The translations under genes were made by a program, and so were the position numbers. Source: Bdellovibrionota bacterium (GTDB taxonomy: Bacteria > Bdellovibrionota_C > UBA2361 > JAFLCA01). Taken from it: DNA of 64,000 bases. Location: the NCBI GenBank assembly GCA_030584005.1, contig CP129486.1, forward strand, positions 685,556 through 749,555, read 5' to 3'. A model generated the notes under the pieces. It saw only the letters and a list, made by a program, of their open reading frames with translations, was not told the DNA's origin and ran no database searches. Below are positions 51,941 through 61,492 of the stretch, piece by piece (position 1 is the first letter of the stretch; each line of letters opens with the position of its first letter).

Positions 51941-52405
51941 CTAAGAATCTTCCGCTTCAAAAAGATATGCCGGGTCGCCATCATGGCTAAAAAATATGGA
52001 GACCAAAGACTTGTCAGTGGACAGTGTTGGCGGCTTATCGAATATATAAATATCACCCTTTAATGCATTGTCTGGAGGGATGTACGAACCTTTACAAAGG
52101 AATACAGGCCCATGGACCTCATAGTTTTTTAAAATTTCTCGGGCCTCACTCAAGGAGATAAATCCTACTAAGGTGAGTCGGTTTGAGTACAGGGCGTCAC
52201 GGAAAAACTGCCCCAGTTGCTTTGGCTTTACCGATTGGACCGCTGTCTCCTGGACAAGCGACATATTAAACGGAGGCGTCTGAGTCTTGTACTCGTATAC
52301 ACTAATCGCTTTTAATGAAGATGAGGCCAAAACAAGATCTACATCGAGCGGAGATGCGCCAGGAGAGAGGTCAAACTCGAGTCCTTTTATTAGATCTTTA
52401 CACAT
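51941..52405 (-). CDS. Candidate immunity protein (Imm1) of the full-length Rhs toxin
   Basis: A 154-aa cytoplasmic-looking protein, no signal peptide. It starts 10 nt after the Rhs stop. Sequence features: MCKDLIKGLEFDLSPGASPL, then DVDLVLASSSLKAISVYEYK, and an acidic C-terminus FFSHDGDPAYLFEAEDS. I do not recognise a named family. A truncated, nearly identical copy sits at 48859-49031. Position and duplication together with toxin fragments support an immunity role (inference). Bases 51856-51940 between it and the orphan tip contain a GAGAT/ATCTC hairpin-like segment. Confidence 0.7.
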   Translation of the reverse strand: MCKDLIKGLEFDLSPGASPLDVDLVLASSSLKAISVYEYKTQTPPFNMSLVQETAVQSVKPKQLGQFFRDALYSNRLTLVGFISLSEAREILKNYEVHGPVFLCKGSYIPPDNALKGDIYIFDKPPTLSTDKSLVSIFFSHDGDPAYLFEAEDS

Positions 52406-52415
52406 AAGATGATAT

Positions 52416-55400
52416 CTAATGTCCCTTTAAGATAGCTTTCAAGTGGTTGAGCCATTGTTTACGTTGCTGAGGTAAATGATGGCTCATAAGACGCTTTGAA
52501 AAAGTAGGATCTAAGTGAAAGTGGTAACCGTCCTTCCAAGCGCCACGTTCTATCCACCGCCCCCAGCCATCATAACGAAAGGCCTTTTCCCTTACCCATT
52601 TATTCTTTAATCCCTTCTTTATTAATGCTCCGCCACCTACACAGGTCAGGACAGTTTCTGTAACTTCCCCTCCTTTATAAGCGGTTGAGTCGTAATCTAC
52701 TGGATCAAATCCCCAAATGTGCTCATTCCACTGGTCCCGAATCCAACCTGTCGCGCCAAATGAAAGATCATCTCCGAAGCCCGCAGCAAAGTTGCTCACA
52801 TCACGAAGCGACAGAGATTCAGTTCCATCCGGATCCACGTATCCCGTGACCCTGCCACTTACATACTCATACACATTATACCCGCCATCGAAGAGAATTG
52901 GATCCCTAGAAATCCACCTCATCAAGTGCGGCGCATACCACCGTTCTCCGGCTCTCAAAATTCCGGTGAACCCGTCATAGAAATAACCAAACTTACCGCC
53001 ATACCGAAACGGATTGAGAGAACTCCCGGACGTAGAGAGCGGCACCCCATACGCAGTATACCTATAGGTGTCAGTGACACTGCCCGAGCTATCGGTAAGA
53101 TACCTAGTCTCCCCCTGGGGCCCATAGTGATACCAACGCCGCGCTCCACCTGAGAGCACACGCCTTGCAACCACCCCATCAGCGCCCCAGGTATAGACTG
53201 CAGAGGGTGCGCCATCTGAGTACTCCCCAATAACGCGCTGCCCATCAAAGATGTACACAGTGGCAAGCCCAGAGTCCTTCGTCCGTACTAACCTCCCAAA
53301 TGCGTCGTACCAGTAGTTTCTAACCGAGCCACTACCAAGCTTTTGCGAGGCGAGTCTCTGCGACACATTCCAGGTATAGGTACTTGTCGGTAACCCCGTA
53401 CCTGATGCGGTCTTCACCTGGCCAAAGAAATCATGGGTTACGGAGCCGCCACTTAGAGTCGACAACTTGTTCGAGGAATCATAGGTGGCAAAGCTAGAGC
53501 TGTTTACGGTCGTGACATTCCCACTAACGTCATGCCCGTAGCTCTTGGAGTAACTTCCCGTTCCGGTTTTTGCCTCCAAGGTGAGCCTGTAGAGCGCATC
53601 GTATTCATACGACACAACTCCGCTGTCAATTTCTGTTACCTCAGTTAGATTCCCCACGGTGTCGGTGCCACCGTCATACTCAAGTGCAAAGCTCGCAAAT
53701 GGAGTACTCGCGGCCTCATGCACGATGTCGGTGGGCCAACCACGAGAATCATTATAGGTGTAATTTACCTCGGTGCCGTTTTCGTTCGTTTGCGTGAGGA
53801 GCTTCCCTTGCTCGTCATAACTAAAGGTAGTGATGTCGCCAAAGCTATCCTCAATCTCAATAAGCCTTCCTGCCGCATCGTAGTCATACGTCCAGGTGGC
53901 CACCGTGATAGTTCCATTCTTCCAGGTCAGAGACTCTACTAAGCCATCAGGGTAGTAGGTGTACTCCACCACCTGTGCAGCAGTTATGTAGAGGTCAGAA
54001 TAATCGTGCGATATCGATTCTACTCTCCTGTCGTCTGTGTAGGAGAAGGTGAAGTCAACATTTGGAGCCGTGACGGTATTTAACGTCCCATCGGCGTTAT
54101 AGGTAAAATCCGTCGCTGCTGCATCGTACGGATCCCATGAGGAGAGCCTGCCTGCTGAGTTGTAGCTCAATTCAATCCGTTTCGTGGCAGAGTCATAATC
54201 AAAGCGTTTCAGCGTCCCGTTATTGTTGTAACGGTACGTAAGATCATGCCCGTCGGGGAAGGTGATGCTTTGGAGCTCCTTGGCTGAACCATAGACGTAG
54301 GTCGTATCGTAATTCCTGGCATCGGTGAATGTCGTCACATCAAAGTCAGCATCATAGGCCCACTCATGCTCCCGGCTTAACGGTTCAATGAGTTTTGAGA
54401 GCGCACCACAGGCCTTGCACCACTCGTACTCGACTGTCGTGCCCTCTTCGTCTGTTGACTCCGAGAGGTCCCGTCCCGTGTAGAGATATTCCTGAGTTGT
54501 AGCGTCGTCATTGGTGACAAGAATTGGGCGCTGTGCTGCGTCGTAAAGTATCGTAGTGGTGACCTCTGTCGTACCATCTGGAGAAGTGGTAATGCCTGAG
54601 AGGTTACCAAAAGAATCGTAGTCAAAGGTTGTAACCTCTCCCTCGCCGTTCATTATCTCTTTCAAATACCCAAAAGTCGGGGATGAGGAGTTCTCATCGT
54701 AGACGTAGGTGGTACTGCCAAGCTTTGAACCGGTGGGAGGAGTGACTTCGGTTATCTGGCCAAAGCTATTGAGCTCACGCTCCCAAATACCACCGATTGC
54801 ATTTTCAATCTTGGTGACGACATTAGGTTGATTCGTATCTTCATAGGAAAACTCATAGAGCGTTCCAATGTTATCCTCAATCTCTGTGATGTTCACCCCG
54901 TCGTAGGTGTAAAGCACATAATTGCCGGCTGAGTCTGTGATCTGTGCTGGAAGCCCCTTGGCGGTGCGGGTAATGGTGTAGGTTGTCCCTGTGCCTTGAG
55001 AGCTTGTCATGTTGAAGTTACCGTCGTAGCCAAAGGTGTAGACGGCGTTGCCAGTAGCTCCGTAGTGAGTCGGTTGCGTCAACTTTATGAAGTTCCCGTA
55101 CTCATCAAAATCAAAGTGCACAGCGCCACTGTTACTGTTAGTGCGGGTGACGCGATACTGCCCTCCTGTGGGCGGAGCTGTCACATAGTTAAAATTACTT
55201 CCGCCCTGGGTGGTGGAGATATTCCCGAGACTCACTCCATTTCCGCCCGAGACGTAGGAGTAGGTGATGGTGCTACTACTGTCACTGTCTCGAGTGAAGG
55301 TTTCGATTCTGCCTTCTGTATCGTAGGTGAGCTCAAACTCGCGAATTACTGCTGTAGTGGAGTCTTTAATCTCGATGGTTGTAATTTTTCCATCAGTGTA

Positions 55401-57143
55401 AGTGATGTGGGTCTCCGACTCGCCATCGGCTTCGGAGATGACACTTATCCTTGAACCGGAGTAGGTAAACTCTAACGTCTTCCCGGTACTTTCATCCTCT
55501 ACAGCGATAAGGTTTGTGTACTCGTCATAGGTCAGTGTTTGTACATTCCCCTTGGGGTCGGTGATTGAGGTGAGCCGTCCTCCTCCATCGAATTCATAGG
55601 TAAAGTTTCCTGCTTTATGAATTTTGTCTGGGGGTCCAGCTTCAGAGAGGGTAAAGCTGCCTGTACCCTGTGTGAGTATCGAATAGACGCCGGCCGGGGC
55701 TACTGGTGCTGAGGTAGCGATACCAAAATCGATCTCGTTCCCGTTACCGTCTACCAAGAACCAGTGTGCTTCGAGTTCACCTTCATCGTTGTACACATCA
55801 CCAAGTGCTATCGCGATTCCGTAGGTAAATACGCCATTCCCTAAACTCGTGGTGCGTTCCGGAAGTTGTGACTGGGTATTGAGGTGGATGTGATTGCGCA
55901 ACGGGTATCCGCGAGTACGGACGGGGTCGAATATCACCGTGTCGACAAGTCCACTGTTTGGGTACACCTTCACGGCGGCTGATTGTCCACCGCCATAGCC
56001 ACCCATCCCGGAGGCGGCACCACCACAGTCTTGATTGTAGACTGGTTGTTCATCTTCATCGCGACTATCAGGGTTATTTCCTCCGGGGGTGCGGGGGTTC
56101 ACATGCACAGTGGTGCTGTTTTCTACCTGCACTCCTTCATTATCAGTCACGGTGAGCTCTACGAGGTAGTCGCCTGGGAAGGTGGCGGTGAACTCAAGGT
56201 ATGTGGACGAACCGGTAGAGAAGCTTCCATCGGGACGCGTTACTTTCCAGGCATGAGTACAGATACCGGCAAGTGCACTCTCGCTCTGATTATCCGGGTC
56301 ATACGAGTCACTTTCTACGCGTATCGTATCGCCGTTGTGTGGAGTAGCGCCCACAACGTTGTTCACCGTGACTGGTTTGAACTCAGCTATCGGGTCGTCA
56401 TCGCCAAAGGTCACGCTCAACACCGTCGTGCCGGTTGCAAACACTGAACCTGATAATCCGCGGCCAACGGTGGCTTTGGCTACAAATCCATCGTAGCTCC
56501 CGTTGTTTAGCACCTGATTGTAGTAGACACCAGGATATGTGGAGGGAAAGAGCTCACTCCCTGTGTCGTTACAGTTGAGATTTACAAGGAGTGATTGCGA
56601 GGCTGAGTAGTTGTAGGTGTTGCTGACGGTGTTGTTGGTACCAGTGGAATTTGAAAAAGTCGTGGTGTGATAGATTGGGTAGGGGCCGGTAACGCCAGCG
56701 CGGTTATCGACGCCACTACTGTCATGCACCACACTACCGGTGTTGGATGCTTCAATCAGAACTGTCGGATGTCCCTGCACCCAGAGCTGATAATTCTGGC
56801 CACCAATGATGTCGGCTGAATAAGAGCTACCCGTTGGAGCAGTCTCTCCGCTCCATTCTGCCGAGGTGGTTATGGTGAGTGAAGAGCTCGAGATGCTGCC
56901 TGCAAAGTTTACCTCACCATCTGCTCCGGCATAGCCCGGGGAATTTATATGGTCGGTAAAAGAGCCTGACCAGGAGCCAGTGACGTCAGTGTGAGTCGTG
57001 TAGGGAGAAACCCCTATACCATTGTTGTTCGTCTTTATCCTCGCGGCGATGTCAGGTGCTTGAGAGAGAACGTTGCCTGCACTTGCAAGGGAAATGGAGA
57101 TAACCAGAAGACTTTTGATGGTGTAGTTTTTGCGTCGGCTCAT
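52416..57143 (-). CDS. Full-length Rhs/YD-repeat polymorphic toxin with signal peptide and PKD domain
   Basis: About 1575 aa from ATG 57143. Layout: signal peptide (IKSLLVISISLASAGNVLSQ then A), a beta-rich N-terminus, a PKD-like domain (about 270-370, GDYLVELTVTDNEGVQVENS), a Gly-rich linker with Cys, then about 25 YD repeats (YDEYTNLIAVED, YDYDAAGRLIEIEDSFGDIT). The Rhs core RYGGKFGYFYDGFTGILRAG closes with YVDPDG. The variable tip CT1 (about 135 aa) begins LRDVSNFAAGFGDDLSFGAT and ends HFHLDPTFSKRL, HHLPQQRKQWLNHLKAILKG. The YD shell is expected to enclose the toxin. Export by Sec plus an outer step is inferred; no T6SS genes are here. ATG 57182 is an alternative start. Confidence 0.92.
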   Translation of the reverse strand: MSRRKNYTIKSLLVISISLASAGNVLSQAPDIAARIKTNNNGIGVSPYTTHTDVTGSWSGSFTDHINSPGYAGADGEVNFAGSISSSSLTITTSAEWSGETAPTGSSYSADIIGGQNYQLWVQGHPTVLIEASNTGSVVHDSSGVDNRAGVTGPYPIYHTTTFSNSTGTNNTVSNTYNYSASQSLLVNLNCNDTGSELFPSTYPGVYYNQVLNNGSYDGFVAKATVGRGLSGSVFATGTTVLSVTFGDDDPIAEFKPVTVNNVVGATPHNGDTIRVESDSYDPDNQSESALAGICTHAWKVTRPDGSFSTGSSTYLEFTATFPGDYLVELTVTDNEGVQVENSTTVHVNPRTPGGNNPDSRDEDEQPVYNQDCGGAASGMGGYGGGQSAAVKVYPNSGLVDTVIFDPVRTRGYPLRNHIHLNTQSQLPERTTSLGNGVFTYGIAIALGDVYNDEGELEAHWFLVDGNGNEIDFGIATSAPVAPAGVYSILTQGTGSFTLSEAGPPDKIHKAGNFTYEFDGGGRLTSITDPKGNVQTLTYDEYTNLIAVEDESTGKTLEFTYSGSRISVISEADGESETHITYTDGKITTIEIKDSTTAVIREFELTYDTEGRIETFTRDSDSSSTITYSYVSGGNGVSLGNISTTQGGSNFNYVTAPPTGGQYRVTRTNSNSGAVHFDFDEYGNFIKLTQPTHYGATGNAVYTFGYDGNFNMTSSQGTGTTYTITRTAKGLPAQITDSAGNYVLYTYDGVNITEIEDNIGTLYEFSYEDTNQPNVVTKIENAIGGIWERELNSFGQITEVTPPTGSKLGSTTYVYDENSSSPTFGYLKEIMNGEGEVTTFDYDSFGNLSGITTSPDGTTEVTTTILYDAAQRPILVTNDDATTQEYLYTGRDLSESTDEEGTTVEYEWCKACGALSKLIEPLSREHEWAYDADFDVTTFTDARNYDTTYVYGSAKELQSITFPDGHDLTYRYNNNGTLKRFDYDSATKRIELSYNSAGRLSSWDPYDAAATDFTYNADGTLNTVTAPNVDFTFSYTDDRRVESISHDYSDLYITAAQVVEYTYYPDGLVESLTWKNGTITVATWTYDYDAAGRLIEIEDSFGDITTFSYDEQGKLLTQTNENGTEVNYTYNDSRGWPTDIVHEAASTPFASFALEYDGGTDTVGNLTEVTEIDSGVVSYEYDALYRLTLEAKTGTGSYSKSYGHDVSGNVTTVNSSSFATYDSSNKLSTLSGGSVTHDFFGQVKTASGTGLPTSTYTWNVSQRLASQKLGSGSVRNYWYDAFGRLVRTKDSGLATVYIFDGQRVIGEYSDGAPSAVYTWGADGVVARRVLSGGARRWYHYGPQGETRYLTDSSGSVTDTYRYTAYGVPLSTSGSSLNPFRYGGKFGYFYDGFTGILRAGERWYAPHLMRWISRDPILFDGGYNVYEYVSGRVTGYVDPDGTESLSLRDVSNFAAGFGDDLSFGATGWIRDQWNEHIWGFDPVDYDSTAYKGGEVTETVLTCVGGGALIKKGLKNKWVREKAFRYDGWGRWIERGAWKDGYHFHLDPTFSKRLMSHHLPQQRKQWLNHLKAILKGH

Positions 57144-57365
57144 CTGGGGATCTCTCATGAAGAGTCTATATCTCGTGCGCATGAATGCGAACGACAGCCA
57201 AGTTTTCTCGGCGCGTACAGATTCACCGCGAATGAGTTGCGCTGTCCATCACAATCTCGGTTTAGGTTCTGTAAATACTGCGCGAATCTGTGCGGATCTG
57301 ATCGGTAGTTAAGATTGGCGTCGGCTCGGCGCATCGGTGACGGATTCTACATAGTTGAGTGAATC

Positions 57366-59125
57366 TTATAGTGCCTGGACGGCAAAGGCGATTATTTCCG
57401 TTCGATCGAATTTCTGAGCGCAGCGGCAATGCACCCGTAAGGATGGCCATCCATAGCCGCACGCCTGCATTTCTCACTAAGTAGATCACCCGCTGAGGCA
57501 TTCTGCCCCAGCCCTGAGGCGCAATGCTTCAGTCGGTAAGTAGCGAACCGTAGGGGTTGCAACGAGTTAAGGCGCACACCCCGCTGGCACGTATCTTGTG
57601 GTGTGTGGCGGGATGTATACCTGTCGCAGCTGGGAGCGGGCGAAAGCGAAGCTCCAACATTACCGCCGGAGACAGCCGGAAGAGACGCCACTGTACCGGA
57701 TTGTGTACCACGGGCGAGACGAACTCCCGCGGGTCTGGGAGGAGAAGTTCCAACCCACCTATGGAGTACTGAGAGACGAGGTACTTGAAACCTTCGACGA
57801 GTATCTAAATTGCGGACTGCTGCAACACGGAGCTGCGAGAGTTTATTGCGACACGTGCAAACACTCCCTCTTGGTAGCATTTTCCTGCAAGAAACGAGGC
57901 TTGTGTCCGTCGTGTAGTGCCAAGCGAGCAGTGAAGTTTGGCGAGCACCTCTACGACTCAGTCCTTGAGAAGGTGCCTCATCGACACTGCGGCTTTACGC
58001 TCCCAAAGCGGCTCAGAGTCTACTTTCGGTACGATCGGAGTCTGAACAACATTCTCTTTCAGGCAGCAGCCAACGCCGTGCACTCAGTACTTGGCTCAGA
58101 TACTCAAACTACCGCTCTCGTCCTCACCCTGCAAACCGCAGGCGAGGCGCTGAACTTTAACCCCCACCTGCACGGACTCCTTGCCGACGGCATCTTCGAC
58201 GCTGCGGGGAACTTCACTCCCTACACCGCCATCGATACCGAGCGCATCGCCGAGCACTTTATGGACGGGGTTCTTGCTGAACTCATCTCCCGGGGGCTCA
58301 TCACCGACGACGTGCCTGCGCAGATACTATCACAGGAGCACTCCGGGTTCGGTGCCTGGGTCGGTGATCCGTTCACGGATGAGGACCGTACTAGGTTCGT
58401 CGCGCGCTATATTGAAAGGGGACCGCTATCACTGGAGAAACTCTCCATCACCGATGATATCGTCTCTTACACCACTAACGACGGGGCTACGCATGAGTTT
58501 GATACACTAGAGTTCTTGGCACTCATGTCGTGTCACATCCCCAAACCGTATGAGTCAATCACCCGCTACTACGGGTGGTACTCCTGCAGAGCGCGGGGGG
58601 AGAGGGATAAGCGTAGGCCTGTCCCAGACCGCGCTACGACTGAGGAACAAAAAGGAGCACCTTCGGTGAGTTGGGCCGCGTGCATGAAGCGCATCTTCGA
58701 GATCGATCCTTTGGAGTGTCCGCGCTGTAAGGGTCAGATGAGGATTGTTGCCTTCCTCACGGATGAACGGGAAATCCTCAAAATCGCAGACTCTCTCCGT
58801 ATTCCGCGACCGCAGGCGCCACCCAAAATTCCTCATGCACCTGAACAAGAATTCTTCGACGTATTACCTCCTGACGACTTTCCCTCTTAGCGGACGAAGG
58901 GCACTTGCGCCTGACAACCCCCAAAAACCACTCCCAAACTTAACCCCTCGGCAGCCTCAAGCCTAACTGCCTCCGTGAACAGCTGCCCATGATGATCCTT
59001 GCCCTTTAAACCTCGCCACCTACACCAAACTCTCCCTAGTACTTCAGTCAGCTTAAACCACATCGTCGAGCCCCTCAGAACTTCTCCAATAATTCCCATC
59101 GATTAGTTTCGTTTTTCCTATCCCC
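57366..59125 (+). mobile_element. IS91-type insertion sequence, copy D (the only apparently intact one)
   Basis: Left end TTATAGTGCCTGG (57366) and right end TTTCGTTTTTCCTATCCCC (59125), defined by comparison with copy A; length 1.76 kb. Located just upstream of the Rhs gene, pointing away from it. The GC-rich plasmid-like region begins at the base after its right end. Confidence 0.88.
57613..58890 (+). CDS. IS91-family (HUH/Y) transposase, copy D
   Basis: A 425-aa transposase with intact zinc ribbon (YCDTCKHS ... FSCKKRGLCPSCSAKR; the Cys lost in copy A is present), intact HUH (NPHLHGLLADG at about 183-193), the tyrosine region RYYGWYSCRARG and C-terminal CPRCKG. ATG 57613 corresponds to the copy A start; GTG 57598 is in frame upstream. 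A patch at 57808-57955 differs from A and B at many synonymous sites while the flanks are nearly identical, showing gene conversion with another subfamily. Probably the active source for the other ends. Confidence 0.93.
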   Translation: MYTCRSWERAKAKLQHYRRRQPEETPLYRIVYHGRDELPRVWEEKFQPTYGVLRDEVLETFDEYLNCGLLQHGAARVYCDTCKHSLLVAFSCKKRGLCPSCSAKRAVKFGEHLYDSVLEKVPHRHCGFTLPKRLRVYFRYDRSLNNILFQAAANAVHSVLGSDTQTTALVLTLQTAGEALNFNPHLHGLLADGIFDAAGNFTPYTAIDTERIAEHFMDGVLAELISRGLITDDVPAQILSQEHSGFGAWVGDPFTDEDRTRFVARYIERGPLSLEKLSITDDIVSYTTNDGATHEFDTLEFLALMSCHIPKPYESITRYYGWYSCRARGERDKRRPVPDRATTEEQKGAPSVSWAACMKRIFEIDPLECPRCKGQMRIVAFLTDEREILKIADSLRIPRPQAPPKIPHAPEQEFFDVLPPDDFPS

Positions 59126-59126
59126 A

Positions 59127-59294
59127 ATGAAGAGTGTACGAGACATTGAGGTCGTTCCGAACCCGAACATTGTGTACGTGGTGATGGAACGCTCACCCGT
59201 AAGCCGATTGCTCGATCGGCTGCGAGGAATTGCCATTTCCTGTCCGGCGTTCTTCTGCGTAGTGGAAGGACTCCGAGACTTGCTTGGCAAGTAA
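59127..59294 (+). CDS. Small ORF directly after IS copy D
   Basis: A 55-codon frame from ATG 59127 to TAA 59294: MKSVRDIEVVPNPNIVYVVM then hydrophobic and charged residues including FFCVVEGLRDLLGK. Followed by a hairpin (59304-59326). There is no ribosome site of its own because the start lies one base after the IS end, so it may be the 3' part of a gene whose beginning was lost. No family is recognised. Confidence 0.35.
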   Translation: MKSVRDIEVVPNPNIVYVVMERSPVSRLLDRLRGIAISCPAFFCVVEGLRDLLGK

Positions 59295-59303
59295 TAGAGC
59301 CGG

Positions 59304-59326
59304 GCCTCCTCCCTCTGGGGGGAGGC
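59304..59326. terminator. GC-rich hairpin between converging genes
   Basis: GCCTCCTCCC and GGGGGGAGGC (59304-59313, 59317-59326) with a TCT loop; one G-T pair. CTGTTTCATT follows on the + strand. It lies between the small + strand frame and the end of the - strand membrane-protein gene, so it could serve both. Confidence 0.65.
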
Positions 59327-59331
59327 CTGTT

Positions 59332-59583
59332 TCATTCGCTGAGGAACTGGACGAGTTGCCTCAACAACATAAGGACGACGGCACCGAGCAGGCCGCCGAG
59401 AAGGATACCGCGCCAGTGTCCAAGCTTGAGCCAGTCCGGCCCTTCGACGTAACGGTCGTCGCCAATGTCCGCGTAAAGCCAATCGGTGAATCTCTCGACC
59501 CCGTTGACGCAACGGTGAATGAGCGGGCGACGAGCCCAAGTGGGGAGTTCTTTCGCGTCCATACCTACGCTTGATTTTGCCAT
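59332..59583 (-). CDS. Small tail-anchored membrane protein next to the coupling ATPase
   Basis: An 83-aa protein. The soluble N-terminus MAKSSVGMDAKELPTWARRP ... NGVERFTDWLYADIGDDR is followed by one C-terminal membrane helix (GILLGGLLGAVVLMLLRQLV). ATG 59583. The protein follows the coupling-ATPase gene in the same direction (73 nt gap), and a paralogue accompanies the decayed ATPase copy at 47.6 kb. The pair therefore travels together and probably works together in conjugation or mobilisation (inference). I recognise no named family. Confidence 0.75.
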   Translation of the reverse strand: MAKSSVGMDAKELPTWARRPLIHRCVNGVERFTDWLYADIGDDRYVEGPDWLKLGHWRGILLGGLLGAVVLMLLRQLVQFLSE

Positions 59584-59656
59584 GGACAATTTTCACAGGT
59601 CAATCTCCTTCTGACTCCAGGGCCGCGCCCACACGGTCAACGCCGCACGCGAAGCG

Positions 59657-61492
59657 TCAGCCCGCCGCCGCGGCGAAGGCGTCTTTCAAGTCCTCATCGG
59701 TTCGGCCCGTTCCCGGACTCTTCGGCTTGCGGCGCGGTCCCTTGCGTTTCGGCGCTTCGGGTTCGTCGCCTGGTTCGCCATCTTCCGGAGGCGCTTTCGG
59801 CCATATGCCTGCACTCATCTCGTCCACCGCCGCCTTCCGCAGCGGAAAGAGCCCTTCGACCGCCGTTGGCACGCCGCCGAGCGGCGTGACCGAATCACCC
59901 GGTTCTTCCTTCACATGAAGCAGGAACCAGCGCCCCGTTGAATGCACGCGGCGGACGGTCTCCGGGTCAAGCCGCGAGACGTACTCCTCGCGGCGCGTGC
60001 GCCCCGTCGAGTCTGTCCAGCCGGTCGCCGTCCCCTGCCCGTAGTCCGTCGTAGACGACCAATTGCTGAAACCGCAGTGAACGCTGTGCGTGTGCGACTC
60101 AGAATTGAGAATCCGAATGCGCTCGCCTGCGACATTACGCAGCGACTCAAGCACGGTTGGGTGCTCAACATTGTAGAGCTGTGCGAAACCGCAGTTCCGA
60201 AACACGCGGGCGAAGAGGTCGCCCGACGACATGGTCTTCGGCAGCGACTCAGGCGCCTGGTGGGAAAGAATGACATGGATTCCGTTATCACGGGCGGTGG
60301 TGAGCCAGTCGACGAGCGGCTGACATGCGAGCATGTGGAATTCATCGATGAACACGAACACCTTCGCCGGCGTGAGTCCCGCAATGCGCCGGCGTCGCTG
60401 CGCGAGATGCAGATTCAGCAACGCGAAAGCGCCGAACTGCCGCCCGAGCAGCTTGGTCATCGCGTCAATGTGCAGGTACATGAATCCCCGCTCCTCCAGA
60501 AGCCGGTCGAAGTCGAGCGTCGGCTTCTTCTCATCCCCAAGCTGCACGCGCTGGGACATTCCGAAGCTGTCCAGGTCGCGAACGAAATGCGCGGCATCGG
60601 GATTTGACTTTAGGGTTCGTCTCAACTTAGCGAGAAAGCTCTTGAGCGTGAACGCGCCGGCTGCCTGTCCGCTTTCGAGCAGTTCTTTGGCGGCGCGAAG
60701 CGCCGTGTGACGCTGCGTCGAGGTGAAGTAGTCGGACCCGTAGCCCGGGTCGTAGACGAGCCCGAGAAATAGCATCATGGTTTCGACGATGAAGTGCGGG
60801 TCGTGGCTGCCGCGGAACCCCGCCAGCGGGTCAAGGCTCGCACTCGCGAACGTGGTGTTGGTCGTGAGGAATTGAAAGCGATTGCGGGTGTCGCCGAATT
60901 CAAACCGACTTCGCATGTTCGAGAGCATCTGAGTGAGCCGGGACAGATAGAGCGGCCCGCGACCGTCAGGCTTGGCGTCAACCACGAGCACGGCCGGCGG
61001 CGGCTCATACTCCGTTCCGTTGTCATGGCCGAGCGTGAGGTGAAACAGAAGGTTCGCGATGGCCTGTGTCGATTTGCCGGAGCCGGTCGTGCCGAGAATG
61101 TAGCCGTGGAGCATGAGGGCGGCCCGGCTCATGAACACCGGCGCCGTACCGCCGCCCTGGACGCCCATGAACACCTGATTGGAGAAAGGCCCGCGGCTGC
61201 GCCGCAGGAGGTCGAAGTAGACGAGATACTCATCCGCGCTGTCCGCCGGGAAGAGCTTTGCCGCCCGGACGCCCTGGAGTATCCGCCACGCTTCTTCCGG
61301 TGCGAGCGACCGCCACCACTCGTCCCGAAAACTGGCCGGCGGAGCCGGCGTGAGGTCAACCTTTTTCGCGAAGTACCCGGTGGGTCCGCCGGCGACGACC
61401 TTCGGGGCCGGCACTGGTCCGTGCTCACCGAGCCACTTCATCGTCTCCGGCGTCATGCTGAGAGGCGATGGTTTCTTCTTCCATCCGAACAT
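59657..61492 (-). CDS. VirD4/TraG-like type IV coupling ATPase (mobilisation)
   Basis: A 611-aa P-loop ATPase: Walker A GTTGSGKST at 134-142 (YILGTTGSGKSTQA), conserved VLVVDAKPDGRGPLYLSRL, Walker B VFVFIDEFHMLA, then HVILSHQAPESLP, all typical of the FtsK/VirD4/TraG-N superfamily that brings DNA-relaxase complexes to a secretion channel. It lacks the N-terminal membrane helices of VirD4. The C-terminus is basic (KRKGPRRKPKS). GC is far above the left two-thirds of the window. No relaxase or T4SS channel gene is in view. Confidence 0.85.
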   Translation of the reverse strand: MFGWKKKPSPLSMTPETMKWLGEHGPVPAPKVVAGGPTGYFAKKVDLTPAPPASFRDEWWRSLAPEEAWRILQGVRAAKLFPADSADEYLVYFDLLRRSRGPFSNQVFMGVQGGGTAPVFMSRAALMLHGYILGTTGSGKSTQAIANLLFHLTLGHDNGTEYEPPPAVLVVDAKPDGRGPLYLSRLTQMLSNMRSRFEFGDTRNRFQFLTTNTTFASASLDPLAGFRGSHDPHFIVETMMLFLGLVYDPGYGSDYFTSTQRHTALRAAKELLESGQAAGAFTLKSFLAKLRRTLKSNPDAAHFVRDLDSFGMSQRVQLGDEKKPTLDFDRLLEERGFMYLHIDAMTKLLGRQFGAFALLNLHLAQRRRRIAGLTPAKVFVFIDEFHMLACQPLVDWLTTARDNGIHVILSHQAPESLPKTMSSGDLFARVFRNCGFAQLYNVEHPTVLESLRNVAGERIRILNSESHTHSVHCGFSNWSSTTDYGQGTATGWTDSTGRTRREEYVSRLDPETVRRVHSTGRWFLLHVKEEPGDSVTPLGGVPTAVEGLFPLRKAAVDEMSAGIWPKAPPEDGEPGDEPEAPKRKGPRRKPKSPGTGRTDEDLKDAFAAAAG

